A stretch of DNA of 64,000 bases from Novosphingobium flavum. Lineage in GTDB: Bacteria > Pseudomonadota > Alphaproteobacteria > Sphingomonadales > Sphingomonadaceae. Location: positions 1 to 64,000 of the forward strand of contig NZ_JACLAW010000011.1 in the NCBI RefSeq assembly GCF_014230315.1, in the 5' to 3' direction. The notes under the pieces were generated by a model that ran no database searches, had not been told where the DNA came from, and saw only the letters and a program-made list of their open reading frames with translations. Position 1 is the first letter of the stretch; each line of letters starts with the position of its first letter. Position numbers and translations under genes: made by a program. Positions 26,420 through 35,244 of this stretch are shown in pieces.

Positions 26420-29400
26420 TTACCAACCGATCCGCGCGCCCAGCGTGAAGTATCGGCCCATCGGGCTATCATTCACGGCGAAACCGTCGCGCAGGCCGGC
26501 CGTGGTGCCATTGGCGTCGGATGCACCGAGCGGGGGATCCCGGTCGAACAGGTTCTGGACATTGAGGAAGACGGCCGCCTTGCCCCAGGGGGTAGCCCGC
26601 TCGTAGGTCAGGTTGAGGCTCGTGGTCGCGAACGTACCGATCCGGTTTCCGCCGGGCACGAAAATCTCCGTCGGCGATGCCGCCAGCTTCATCGCGTCCC
26701 GCCAGCGCTCCATCAGGTCAAGCGTCAGGCTGTCGGTCAACTGGTAGCGGGCCAGTGCCGTCACGCTCGTCCTGGGTCCGGCCGCAAACCCATTCGGGCC
26801 GAAGGCGACGCCGCCGTAGTCGACCGTGCCGAGGCCGGGCTGGGCGATGTACATATGCGGCTGATAAGCCGCCAGCAGGCGCAGCCCGAGCGGGCGCTGG
26901 AACAGGCGCGTGCTGTAGTTCACCTCTAGGTCCACGCCGTAGGTTTCCTGCCGGGCGATGTTCAGGTTGTAGCCGCTCCAGCTGGTGACGACATAGGCCG
27001 GGTTGCCGATGACGGATGCCGGGTTGGCATTGTAGGCGGCAATCGCGTCAGCGACGCTCCCGTTGGCCCGGTTCTGCAAGGCGCAATATGGCGATGTGCC
27101 CGCGCTGGCGTAGCAATCGTTCTGCGAACTGGCGTCGCGGCCGGACACGCTGGAAAGGGCTCCAGTGATGGTGATGTGGTAGTAATCGACCGCAAGGCTG
27201 AGGCTGGACGAGGGTTTCCAGACCAGACCGGCGGTATAGGTCCGAGCCTTTTCGGCGGTAAGGTTGGGATTGCCGCCGCCGTTGGTGGTCACGGTGGTCG
27301 CGATTCCGGTGAGCAGGTCGGTCGCCTTGACCAGCGGACTATTGGCGGGCTGGAACAGATCGAACAGATTGGGCGCACGAATGTCGCGCGAGGCGGTGCC
27401 GCGCAGGCGCAGCGTATCGGTGATCCGCCAGTCCACCCCGCCCTTCCACGTCACGTAATTGCCGCTGTACTGGTAGCTGGTGTAACGGGCCGCGCCGTTG
27501 ACGCTCAGGCCGCGTCCCCTGGCGCTGCCCAGAAGCGGAACCTCGACTTCGTAGGCCGCCTCCCACACGGCGTTGCTGGCCTTGGGGAAAGCCTGGAACG
27601 TCTGGTCGTAAAGCCGCGGGGCCGTGGTGCAGTTGAACGCAATGCCGGTGCAGCTGTAAGGCGTGTTCTGGTCGCTGGTCGTCACGGCCGAGAAGCTGGT
27701 CTTGCGCCACTCCCCTGACAGCGCCATCGTCACGGGGCCCGCAGGAAGCGCGAATGGCGCGCCCGACACATGGGCCGAGACCGATGGCATCGTGGTCTGG
27801 CCACGCCAGTCGGTAGACACCTGGAAATAGTTGTAGGCGGCCGCGCTGCCGGCGGTCGGCCCGAAGAGGTTCAGCGGCACGCAGTCGTCTGCAAGCCCGG
27901 GATTGGTCAGCGTGATCTTGCACACGATCTGGCTGCCCGAGGTGACGGCATCGAGAGACGCCGCCAGCTTCTGGTAATTGATGTTGTGCGGCAGGATGTC
28001 ATGAAGCGTGGTCTTGCCGTATTCGAAATCGACCCCCCAGTCATACCCGCCGACCCGGCCGGACAGGCCGGTGGCGAACATCCACTGATCGGAATTGCTG
28101 ATCGCATCCTCGCGCGGAGCGTTGCTGAGCAGCTCCGACAATTTGAAGGTGGTCTGCTTCGCCGCGGCCAGCGCCTGTTGGTACTGCGGCGCGAGAAAGG
28201 CGTTGGTCGAACTGAGGGTGACGTTGGTCAGCGCGTCGTAGTTGGCATAGTTGTGGTTTGTCTTGATGTCGCCCGCGGCCTGGGCATAGAATTTGACGCC
28301 GTCCGAGACATCGAAGTCCAGCCGGCCAAAGACCTGGTGCGAGCGCAGCGGCGTCAGCAACGAACCGTCGTAGTAGGCACCGTCACCACCGATTTCGAGC
28401 GCACTGTTCCCGGTCGCCTGCCCATGGACGAAGGGCGAGAGGACGCCATCGGTCTTGAACGCCTGGCCGGCAAGCGCTCCGCTGGTGATCAGGCCACCGA
28501 AAGTGTAGTTCGCTTGGCGCGTATCCTGGATCAGCACGAACGGATTTGCGGTCGTGCCCCCGCCCGTGACGCCCGGCTGCCGGAGCCAGTCACGGTCCGA
28601 GCGATAAAGAATTCCGCTCTCGTTACGGAATTCGTAGCTGGCCTCGAAATGCCCGCGGCCGTCTGCGAACCTTGTGCCAAAGGCGGCGCCGAGATCGGTC
28701 TTCCACCCGTCGCCGCGGCTCGACACGCCTTCGCTAGCCTGCACTTTCAGCCCAGCCAGCTTCTTGTCCATGACATAGTTGACCACGCCGGCAACCGCAT
28801 CCGAGCCGTAGACGGCGGAAACACCGCCAGTCACGACGTCGACCCGCTGGACCAGCATCTGGGGCACGATGTCGACATCGACGCTCCCGTTGAAGCCCGA
28901 CGGCGGGATCCGCAGGCCATCGATCAGCGGCAGGGTACGCAATGTCCCCATGTTGCGCAGGTTCAGCTGGTTTGCCGACGAGTTGCCGCCATTGGAGGAC
29001 GAAGTCGAGGCGGCGTTGCTCGTGGATCCGCGCACCCCCGAGAATGCGGGCAAGATCTGCAGAGCCTCGTTCAACTGCCCCGGCTGCACCGCCAGCAGAT
29101 CCTTCGAGGAAGCGATCGTCGTCGGCGACGGGCTGTCGTTGCCGTTCCTGATCACGCGCGAGCCGGTCACCACGATGTCGGCCGCGGGAGCGGGCGCGGC
29201 CTGTGCCGCGGATTCATCGGCCGTGGCGACATAGGTCTGTGAAGCCCGAAGTGCGGGCGCGGCGGCCGGGGCGAGGACGACCGGAATGGGCTGCGCTGGC
29301 TTTGCCACGGGGGAGGCTTGCGCAGCCACGTCTTCCCGGAGCATCACCGCACCGTTGGCGGTCCAGACAGGCACCAGATGCGTGCCAGCAAGCAATTGCC

Positions 29401-29635
29401 GAAGCGCCGCCTTGACGTTCAACCGGCTGCGCACCGCGTTGACGCGGCGATTGGCCGCCAAGGCCTGCGGAGCAAGGATGTTGATCTTGGCCTGCCGGGC
29501 GAACAGGGGAATCCCCGTTACCGCGGGTTGAGCAGGAATGTCGAACTGATGTAATTCTTCTGATTGTCCAAGCAAAGGTGAACTGCTTGCAACAATAAGT
29601 GCCGTACCGAACGCGGCACAAACGACCTTTCCCAT
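26420..29635 (-). CDS. TonB-dependent receptor with N-terminal STN signalling domain
   Basis: The 1071-residue protein has a signal peptide and a STN domain at about residues 28-105 (F-D-I-P-A-Q-P near its start, L-L-A-G-T-H-L near its end). A TonB box region follows (D-I-V-V-T-G-S-R near residue 155), then a plug with L-N-L-R-N-M-G and S-A-V-Y-G-S-D-A-V-A-G-V-V-N-Y, and a barrel ending L-G-A-R-I-G-W. STN domains interact with FecR-type anti-sigma proteins; sigma factor and FecR genes are directly upstream (57-base gap), so this is a FecIRA-like cell-surface signalling unit. The cargo is unknown; the EF-hand partner leaves metal chelates open as well as carbon substrates. Confidence 0.92.
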   Translation of the reverse strand: MGKVVCAAFGTALIVASSSPLLGQSEELHQFDIPAQPAVTGIPLFARQAKINILAPQALAANRRVNAVRSRLNVKAALRQLLAGTHLVPVWTANGAVMLREDVAAQASPVAKPAQPIPVVLAPAAAPALRASQTYVATADESAAQAAPAPAADIVVTGSRVIRNGNDSPSPTTIASSKDLLAVQPGQLNEALQILPAFSGVRGSTSNAASTSSSNGGNSSANQLNLRNMGTLRTLPLIDGLRIPPSGFNGSVDVDIVPQMLVQRVDVVTGGVSAVYGSDAVAGVVNYVMDKKLAGLKVQASEGVSSRGDGWKTDLGAAFGTRFADGRGHFEASYEFRNESGILYRSDRDWLRQPGVTGGGTTANPFVLIQDTRQANYTFGGLITSGALAGQAFKTDGVLSPFVHGQATGNSALEIGGDGAYYDGSLLTPLRSHQVFGRLDFDVSDGVKFYAQAAGDIKTNHNYANYDALTNVTLSSTNAFLAPQYQQALAAAKQTTFKLSELLSNAPREDAISNSDQWMFATGLSGRVGGYDWGVDFEYGKTTLHDILPHNINYQKLAASLDAVTSGSQIVCKITLTNPGLADDCVPLNLFGPTAGSAAAYNYFQVSTDWRGQTTMPSVSAHVSGAPFALPAGPVTMALSGEWRKTSFSAVTTSDQNTPYSCTGIAFNCTTAPRLYDQTFQAFPKASNAVWEAAYEVEVPLLGSARGRGLSVNGAARYTSYQYSGNYVTWKGGVDWRITDTLRLRGTASRDIRAPNLFDLFQPANSPLVKATDLLTGIATTVTTNGGGNPNLTAEKARTYTAGLVWKPSSSLSLAVDYYHITITGALSSVSGRDASSQNDCYASAGTSPYCALQNRANGSVADAIAAYNANPASVIGNPAYVVTSWSGYNLNIARQETYGVDLEVNYSTRLFQRPLGLRLLAAYQPHMYIAQPGLGTVDYGGVAFGPNGFAAGPRTSVTALARYQLTDSLTLDLMERWRDAMKLAASPTEIFVPGGNRIGTFATTSLNLTYERATPWGKAAVFLNVQNLFDRDPPLGASDANGTTAGLRDGFAVNDSPMGRYFTLGARIGW

Positions 29636-29692
29636 CCCTGCTCTCCGACATCTACCCCAAATTTCGCCCTATTTTTTTGTAGGGCTTGCCCG

Positions 29693-30721
29693 TTAGATGC
29701 TTGGTTGAGGAAGTTCCGTCGCCACCGGTGAGATTTTATCGCGAAACAGCAGAATTTCGTCATTCCGGTGCGCGACCCGCAGGTCGAGCATCTCCGAAAC
29801 CGTTTCCGCGAAGCCTTCCGGGTTGTTCACATCGAACATACCGACCAGCCGCTCCTGCGCGAGCGCGTCCGAAGCGATCACCAGCTTGCGACTGTTGTAG
29901 CGGTTGTATTCGTCGACGGCATAGCCGAGAGTCTCGCCCTCGAGTGCGATCTCGCCGGTCCTCCACGCGAGCGCGCGCTGAATATTTTCCGGTGACTTGC
30001 GTACGTCGCCGATCAGTCCGTCATGCCCGATCGTGACCTGCTCGCCAGCGGTCAGCGGGAAGCCCTTGTGCATGCTGTCGTGCTGCGACACCGCGACGAC
30101 CCCCTCGGTCACCGATACGGTCGTGGTATCGTCCGATCGCCGGACCGAAAACGCCGTGCCGACGGCGCGGACACTGACATGGCCGGATTCCACCACGAAC
30201 GGTCGGGACGGATCCTTGGCAACCTCGAACCAGGCCTCGCCCCGCACGAGCGCGACGCTGCGGACCTTCCTGCCGAGCCTGATGTCGATCGCGCTGTCGG
30301 TATTGATGGTCGCCAGCGATCCGTCCTGCAGTGGCAGCCGGCGTATCTCTCCCAAGGACGTCGTCTCGCGGTGAAGTCCCAACCGGGGGAGCACCACGAG
30401 CCCGGTAACCGCCGCCGCGATCCCGCTCCCGAGCATGCCAAGCACATGCCGCCGCCGGATCCAAGAGAGCGCGCGTCCGTCTACGGCTGGCTCGTCATCG
30501 TTGTCAGGCGCGACCTCGGCGGACGCCATGGGACCGCCCGCCTGGGCGCGGTCGAGCATCGACCACCCCGCGAGCGCCCGTGTCACCGCGCCGCGCCGCC
30601 GGCGATCGCCTGCCATCCACGCCTCGAACTGCTCCTCTTCCTCCTCGGAAAGGGGGAAGCGAACCGCCCAAGCCAAGGCGGCCTCCTCAATTTGCTCGGG
30701 GGTTTCGCGCGCTGTCATCAT
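29693..30721 (-). CDS. FecR-type membrane sensor / anti-sigma factor
   Basis: The 342-residue protein has an N-terminal cytoplasmic DUF4880-like segment (A-L-A-W-A-V-R-F, F-E-A-W-M-A-G-D). One membrane segment follows (V-L-G-M-L-G-S-G-I-A-A-A-V-T-G near residue 105), then a periplasmic FecR domain (G-S-L-A-T-I-N-T-D-S, V-R-G-E-A-W-F-E-V, V-R-A-V-G-T-A-F) and a C-terminal STN-binding part. Two adjacent ATGs (30721, 30718) follow GGAAG. The gene overlaps the 3' end of the sigma gene by about 35 bases. It relays ligand binding at the receptor to the sigma factor. Confidence 0.9.
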   Translation of the reverse strand: MMTARETPEQIEEAALAWAVRFPLSEEEEEQFEAWMAGDRRRRGAVTRALAGWSMLDRAQAGGPMASAEVAPDNDDEPAVDGRALSWIRRRHVLGMLGSGIAAAVTGLVVLPRLGLHRETTSLGEIRRLPLQDGSLATINTDSAIDIRLGRKVRSVALVRGEAWFEVAKDPSRPFVVESGHVSVRAVGTAFSVRRSDDTTTVSVTEGVVAVSQHDSMHKGFPLTAGEQVTIGHDGLIGDVRKSPENIQRALAWRTGEIALEGETLGYAVDEYNRYNSRKLVIASDALAQERLVGMFDVNNPEGFAETVSEMLDLRVAHRNDEILLFRDKISPVATELPQPSI

Positions 30722-31259
30722 TCTGCTTCCGTGCTTTGCTAGCCAGGGCACCGCCAGTGAGACGATCGAGGATGACCTTGAGTCCCCGCGAGGCTTCGTT
30801 CTCCACGACGTTCACCGACACTCCCAGACGCACCGCGATCTCCTTCTGAGAAAGACCCTCGATCTTACGCAACTCGACTATCTTGCGCGCCCGGGCGGGT
30901 AAGTCCGCAATCAGCTGGCGGACCAGTGCCAGCTCGTTCCGTCCCGCCGCCACCCGCTCCGGCGACGGCTCCTCGCAGACGACATCGAACCGATCGAGCT
31001 CGGCAACGGAATCGATCTGGACTATCCGGTTCCGCCTGATCTCCTGCAGCAGCAGGTTGCGGGCCACGGTAAACAGGTAAGCGCGCGGAGACTGGATCGA
31101 TCCGAAGTCCCCTCTTTCGCTCAGGGTGCAATAGCATTCCTGAATGATGTCCTCAGCATCGGAACGGCAGGAAACCCGGCGCAGCAACCAAGCGCGCAGT
31201 GCCGCTTCATGCGGCAGGATCTCCCGTGCGATCCATACCCTTTGTCGCTCGCGTTCCGT
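30687..31259 (-). CDS. ECF (FecI-like) RNA polymerase sigma factor with non-canonical start
   Basis: The protein has sigma-2 (D-A-E-D-I-I-Q-E-C-Y, R-A-Y-L-F-T-V-A-R-N) and sigma-4 (L-P-A-R-A-R-K-I-V-E-L-R, L-S-Q-K-E-I-A-V-R-L-G-V-S). The frame opens after a TGA at 31272-31274 but contains no ATG or GTG before sigma-2; the only TTG (31187) would remove part of sigma-2. GAGGAG at 31268-31273 is eight bases before an ACG codon (31257-31259) that would give a typical E-R-E-R-Q-R-V-W-I-A-R-E-I-L-P-H-E N-terminus. ACG may be a rare start or a mutated ATG. It should transcribe the receptor operon. Confidence 0.75.
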   Translation of the reverse strand, partial: TERERQRVWIAREILPHEAALRAWLLRRVSCRSDAEDIIQECYCTLSERGDFGSIQSPRAYLFTVARNLLLQEIRRNRIVQIDSVAELDRFDVVCEEPSPERVAAGRNELALVRQLIADLPARARKIVELRKIEGLSQKEIAVRLGVSVNVVENEASRGLKVILDRLTGGALASKARKQNDDSARNPRAN

Positions 31260-31458
31260 GGCACGATCTCCTCACAACCTAGATGCAGGAGCGAGGCAGT
31301 TCCGTCATAATCTTTTTTTAGAGACAGGCGTCCCAGTCACCGTCACGATCCGCTGCGGAGTGACCGCCGGACTTGGCTCGCAAAAAACATTCTCCAGGGG
31401 TAGTGTCAGTTGGGTGCTGTCAGTCTAATGCTAACTCGTCTCCGCCATGAGACAGCCG

Positions 31459-31564
31459 ATGCAAGCCATTTCCTTCAAGCGCCACCGCTTCCTGCCCGAA
31501 ACGATCCGGCTGGCGGTCTGGCTCTACTTCCGTTTCACCACGAGCCTGCGCGATGTCCAGGAGA
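31459..31564 (+). pseudogene. N-terminal fragment of a different IS6-family transposase
   Basis: About 34 codons on the plus strand read M-Q-A-I-S-F-K-R-H-R-F-L-P-E-T-I-R-L-A-V and W-L-Y-F-R-F-T-T-S-L-R-D-V-Q-E, the start of another IS6-subgroup transposase. The frame is cut by the left end of IS-B. Just upstream (31399-31440) are two IS-end-like motifs containing TGTCAGT, so several IS6 elements were stacked here. The remainder of 31272-31458 holds the sigma gene upstream region and no gene. Confidence 0.65.
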
Positions 31565-32390
31565 GGAGCTGTCAGTCGGATGCGAACTCGTCTCCGTTGG
31601 TCAGACCTCCCCTTCTCCGCGCTGCAGCTCAGGTCATGAGGGACTGCCACTCGGCGAGGGCCGCCGAGCGTCTCTGCTTGTAGACTTCCCTGCTGACGAG
31701 GTGGCGTTCCTGAGCAAAATGATTGTGAACCGAGGCGTGGACCGAAGCGAATTTCTGGAGCGACTTCATGCGTCGGAACCGGAGCATCGCCCGCTCTCGT
31801 CGTCGGAACGGCAGGTGTGAATTCTCCGCGCGATTGTTGGCGTGGCGACCGACCTTCTGGCGGTGCCCGTTGCCCAGTGCGCGCATAGCAGCGGAATAGG
31901 ACTTGAGACCATCGGTAACAATCGTCTCGGCCCGACCATGGCGCTTCAGCGCCTTCTTCATGAATCGCAAGGCCGCGGCTTTGTCCCGTTTCTTCGTGAC
32001 ATAGCTTTCCAGGATTTCGCCCTCGTGATCGACGGCGCGCCAGAGATACCGCATCTTGCCGTTGATCTTCACGTTGACCTCGTCGAGGTTCCATTTCCAG
32101 TGGCGGAAGCCCCGCATCCGGCTGACCCGCTGGCGCCGGATGTCCGCAGCGAACAGCGGCCCGAACCGATTCCACCACAACCGCACCGTCTCGTGGCACA
32201 GATCGATGCCGCGCTCGAAAAGCAAATCCTCGACGTTCCGCAAGCTCAGCGGGAACCGAACATACATCATGACCACGAGCCGGATCACCTCCGGCGAGGA
32301 GTGGAAATACCGGAACGGCGAAGCTGGTTTTCGAGGGCGAGGCATACCCCTGCCCCATTCGCTAGCCGGTGCAGTTGCTTTGACAGAGCC
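31565..32390 (-). mobile_element. IS6-family insertion sequence, intact copy (IS-B)
   Basis: About 826 bp bounded by GGAGCTGTCAGTC on the left and the complement of GGCTCTGTCAAAGC on the right, which are short imperfect inverted repeats sharing TGTCA. It encodes one intact transposase. The flanking 8-mers do not match, so no target-site duplication remains, which fits recombination between IS copies. Confidence 0.85.
31629..32345 (-). CDS. IS6-family transposase (IS-B)
   Basis: The 238-residue protein starts M-P-R-P-R-K-P-A-S-P-F-R-Y-F. It has an HTH around L-F-E-R-G-I-D-L-C-H-E-T-V-R-L-W-W-N and a complete DDE catalytic triad: D-E-V-N-V-K, T-D-G-L-K-S-Y and R-A-E-N-S-H. The length equals the other full copies in the window. 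The frame is open 47 codons further upstream but those lie outside the family region. Confidence 0.92.
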   Translation of the reverse strand: MPRPRKPASPFRYFHSSPEVIRLVVMMYVRFPLSLRNVEDLLFERGIDLCHETVRLWWNRFGPLFAADIRRQRVSRMRGFRHWKWNLDEVNVKINGKMRYLWRAVDHEGEILESYVTKKRDKAAALRFMKKALKRHGRAETIVTDGLKSYSAAMRALGNGHRQKVGRHANNRAENSHLPFRRRERAMLRFRRMKSLQKFASVHASVHNHFAQERHLVSREVYKQRRSAALAEWQSLMT

Positions 32391-32404
32391 CTGAAATCTA
32401 ATCC

Positions 32405-32433
32405 TTGGCTCCTCGACGCGGGCGAGGAGCCAA
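32405..32433. repeat. Perfect 11-bp-stem hairpin beside IS-B
   Basis: TTGGCTCCTCG and CGAGGAGCCAA form a perfect inverted repeat around a 7-base loop, 14 bases outside the IS-B end. There is no T tract, so it may be the terminator of a gene removed by the IS, or a structured target. The rest of 32391-32632 (242 bases) holds no recognisable gene. Confidence 0.6.
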
Positions 32434-32632
32434 TTACACGATGCTTGGGAAAACAGATGTTCCCTTAGCGAGACACCTGACAACAAGCTTCGCCAGACCT
32501 AACCCGGTCGAGGACGGCTTCACGAAAAACCCATTTATGGTGACAATAAGACGGGTGAAAAATCTCATTGGACCATTCGATTTTCGATGATCAGATCAAC
32601 GCGGTGGTGCCAATTTGCGAGGTCAACTGGAA

Positions 32633-33886
32633 ATGCCTGTAGGCTTGAATTCTGCCGTTGCGTCAGTCCGGGAGGTGCGCAGCCGCCTGCTGCTGGCGCA
32701 GGAAATTGCCCTCATTGACGTCCGGGATGAAGATGCCTTTGCCCGTGGGCACCCGCTGTTCGCCGCACAGATACCGGTCGATCGGATCGCTGCCGAAGCG
32801 CCTTGGCGCCTGCCCCGCCGCGACGTGCCGGTCGTGGTCTATGATGCCGGAGAAGGATTGGCGCTGCGTGCGGCCGAGATTCTGGCAGACCTGGGCTTTA
32901 CCGAAGTCGCCGTGCTCGACGGAGGCCTGCAGGTCTGGCGGGACGCCGGGTTGGAGCTGTTCGAGGACGTCAACAGCTATGCCAAGGCCTTTGGCGAGCT
33001 GGTCGAGCATCGTCGGCACACACCGTCGCTGCCTGCCGAGGAAGTCCAGGCGCTGATCCGCCAAAAGGCCGATATCGAGATCCTCGATGCCCGGCGCTTC
33101 GACGAGTACCAGGTGATGACCATCCCGACGAGCACGAGCGTGCCGGGCGCCGAACTGGTGCTGAAAGCCCGCGCCGTGGCGCCCAATCCCGATACCACGA
33201 TCATCGTCAACTGCGCCGGGCGGACCAGGAGCATCATCGGCGCCCAGTCGCTGATCAACGCCGGCCTGCCCAACCAGGTTCATGCCTTGCGCAACGGCAC
33301 GATCGGCTGGACCCTGGCCGGACAGGCGCTGGAACGGGGCCAGCAGCGCAAGCCGCCTCCGGTGGAGCCCGCGGTGCAGGACGCGGCACGGCAAGAAGCC
33401 CGCGCCGTTGCCTACCGGGCCGGGGTGAAGCGGATCGGCCAAGCGGAACTGGACGCCTTGCTGCGCGATGCGGCGCGCACGGTTTACCGTTTCGACGTGC
33501 GCCAGCCGGACGAATTCGTTGTCGGGCACCTCCCTGGTTTCCGCAGTGCGCCCGGCGGACAGCTGGTGCAGGAGGCGGACCATTTCGCGCCGGTGCGCGG
33601 CGCGCGGATCGTGCTGTGGGACCCTGTCGGCCCGCGCGCCGACATGACCGCATCGTGGCTCGCCCAGATGGGCTGGCAGGTCTTCGTTCTCGACGAAGGC
33701 GCGTCTGCCGCCGTGGAAACCGGACCCGATGGCGCCCCGCCACCGCGCGGGCCAGAGGGGCGCTATCGCCGTCCCTACGAAGGGACCGACCATCAGCAGA
33801 CAGCCATGCAGGCCTATCTCGACTGGGAATATGGCTTGGTGGCCCAGCTGGAGCGCGACGGCACCCACGGCTTTTTCGTCATCTGA
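32633..33886 (+). CDS. Multi-domain rhodanese (sulfurtransferase) protein
   Basis: The 417-residue protein consists of three rhodanese-like repeats. Repeat 1 (about residues 8-110) has I-D-V-R-D-E-D-A-F-A-R-G-H and V-L-D-G-G-L-Q-V-W. Repeat 2 (about 125-240) has L-D-A-R-R-F-D-E-Y and the only active-site loop with Cys, N-C-A-G-R-T-R-S. Repeat 3 (about 260-370) has D-V-R-Q-P-D-E-F-V-V-G-H-L-P-G but Trp-Asp-Pro in place of the Cys loop. Only repeat 2 should carry a persulfide. ATG 32633 was chosen over an in-frame TTG at 32615. It is convergent with the sulfur-type monooxygenase operon and likely handles sulfane sulfur from organosulfur or cysteine breakdown. Confidence 0.85.
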   Translation: MPVGLNSAVASVREVRSRLLLAQEIALIDVRDEDAFARGHPLFAAQIPVDRIAAEAPWRLPRRDVPVVVYDAGEGLALRAAEILADLGFTEVAVLDGGLQVWRDAGLELFEDVNSYAKAFGELVEHRRHTPSLPAEEVQALIRQKADIEILDARRFDEYQVMTIPTSTSVPGAELVLKARAVAPNPDTTIIVNCAGRTRSIIGAQSLINAGLPNQVHALRNGTIGWTLAGQALERGQQRKPPPVEPAVQDAARQEARAVAYRAGVKRIGQAELDALLRDAARTVYRFDVRQPDEFVVGHLPGFRSAPGGQLVQEADHFAPVRGARIVLWDPVGPRADMTASWLAQMGWQVFVLDEGASAAVETGPDGAPPPRGPEGRYRRPYEGTDHQQTAMQAYLDWEYGLVAQLERDGTHGFFVI

Positions 33887-33915
33887 ACAGCGGGGGGCAT
33901 ACCGGGAGTGCGGCG

Positions 33916-35244
33916 CTATGCTGGCTCCCGGGCGTGGACATTCGCCGGGATCGGCAGGCCGAGGTTGCCGCGCAGGGTTTCGGCCTCATACCGGTCGCGG
34001 AACAGGCCCTGGGCCACCAGCAGGGGCACGACCTCGGCGCGGAACCGCGCCCAGTCTGCCGGGTGCTGGACGAACAGGTTGAAGCCATCGGCCGCGCCCG
34101 AGGCGTACCATGCGGCGATCTCCCGGGCCACGGTGGCAGGCGAACCGACCAACCGCAGCCACGATGTGCGTTGCCGGTCGATCACCTCGCGCAGGGTGCC
34201 GCCCCGCCGGCGGACCACCGCGATTTCGTCATGAAAGCGGGTGATCCCGGCGGCTTCGGCCGGGGCGGGCACATCCGGGAACGGCGCGTCGAGCGCATGG
34301 CCGGAAAAATCGTACCCGCCGAACTGGCGCGAAAGCATGCTCAGCGCGGCCTGCAGATCGCCGGCGCCCAGCCGTTCCTCCTCGATCCGGCGGGCATCGG
34401 CGTCAGTATCGCCGATGGTGACGCCCAGCGCGGGCACGAACAGGAGTTGCGCGGGATCGCGGCCATATTCGACCGCACGGGCGCGCACGTCCCGCGCCAG
34501 GTCCAGCGCTTCTTCCTGCGAGCGGGCAAAGCTGAACACCAGGTCGGCCGCCCGCGCGCTGAGATCGCGGCCCTGCGCCGAGGTGCCGGCCTGCACCAGC
34601 GGCGGCTGCCCCTGCGGCGAACGCTGGATGTTGAGCGGGCCGGTGACCGAGAAGAATTCGCCATGGTGATCCAGCCGGTGCAGCCGGTCCGGATCGAGAA
34701 AGCGGCGGGCATCGCGGTCCCGGGCAAAGGCGCCGTCCTCATAGGATTGCCACAGGCCCTTGACCACCTCCACCGCCTCGCCCGCGCGGCGATAGCGGTC
34801 GCCATAGCTGCCGTGGGCGGTGCGGCTGAAATGGCCGGCGGTTCCGGGATCCTGGCTGGTCACGATGTTCCACCCGGCGCGGCCCTGGCTGATCAGGTCG
34901 AGCGAGGCCAGCCGCCGGGCAATGTCGAACGGTTCGCTGTAGGTGGTGCTGATCGTTGCCACCAGCCCGATCGAGCGGGTGTGGGCCGCCACCGCCGACA
35001 GCAGGGTCAATGGCTCCAGCCGATTCAGGTGGTGGTTGGGAAAATCCGGCGTGATGTACTGGCTGTCGACGATGAAGACGAAATCGAACCGGGCGTCTTC
35101 CGCCTCGCGCGCCTGTTGCACATACCAGTCGATGTTGACGCTGGCGTCCAGCGGTACGGCGGGATCGCGCCACAGTTCCTTTTCGGAGCCGGACCCGACG
35201 CCAATCAGCACGGCACCGAGCTTGAGTTTCTGGCGTGACATCAA
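33916..35244 (-). CDS. LLM-class flavin-dependent monooxygenase (NtaA/SnaA/DszA type), copy 1
   Basis: The 442-residue protein has the F420/FMN luciferase-like TIM-barrel pattern of the NtaA/DszA group: an L-K-L-G-A-V-L N-terminus, F-D-F-V-F-I-V-D-S-Q-Y, L-E-P-L-T-L-L-S-A, R-L-A-S-L-D-L-I-S-Q-G-R-A-G-W-N-I-V-T-S, and P-P-L-V-Q-A-G-T-S. Enzymes of this group oxidise sulfones, alkanesulfonates or aminopolycarboxylates using FMNH2 from a separate reductase. The start overlaps the ABC ATPase stop by four bases (ATGA). It is the last gene of a tightly packed importer operon; no flavin reductase is in the module. Confidence 0.9.
   Translation of the reverse strand: MMSRQKLKLGAVLIGVGSGSEKELWRDPAVPLDASVNIDWYVQQAREAEDARFDFVFIVDSQYITPDFPNHHLNRLEPLTLLSAVAAHTRSIGLVATISTTYSEPFDIARRLASLDLISQGRAGWNIVTSQDPGTAGHFSRTAHGSYGDRYRRAGEAVEVVKGLWQSYEDGAFARDRDARRFLDPDRLHRLDHHGEFFSVTGPLNIQRSPQGQPPLVQAGTSAQGRDLSARAADLVFSFARSQEEALDLARDVRARAVEYGRDPAQLLFVPALGVTIGDTDADARRIEEERLGAGDLQAALSMLSRQFGGYDFSGHALDAPFPDVPAPAEAAGITRFHDEIAVVRRRGGTLREVIDRQRTSWLRLVGSPATVAREIAAWYASGAADGFNLFVQHPADWARFRAEVVPLLVAQGLFRDRYEAETLRGNLGLPIPANVHAREPA

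Noticed and set aside
32663-33868. 401-codon minus-strand frame opposite the rhodanese gene
   Set aside because: Antisense shadow; the plus strand carries clear rhodanese repeats.
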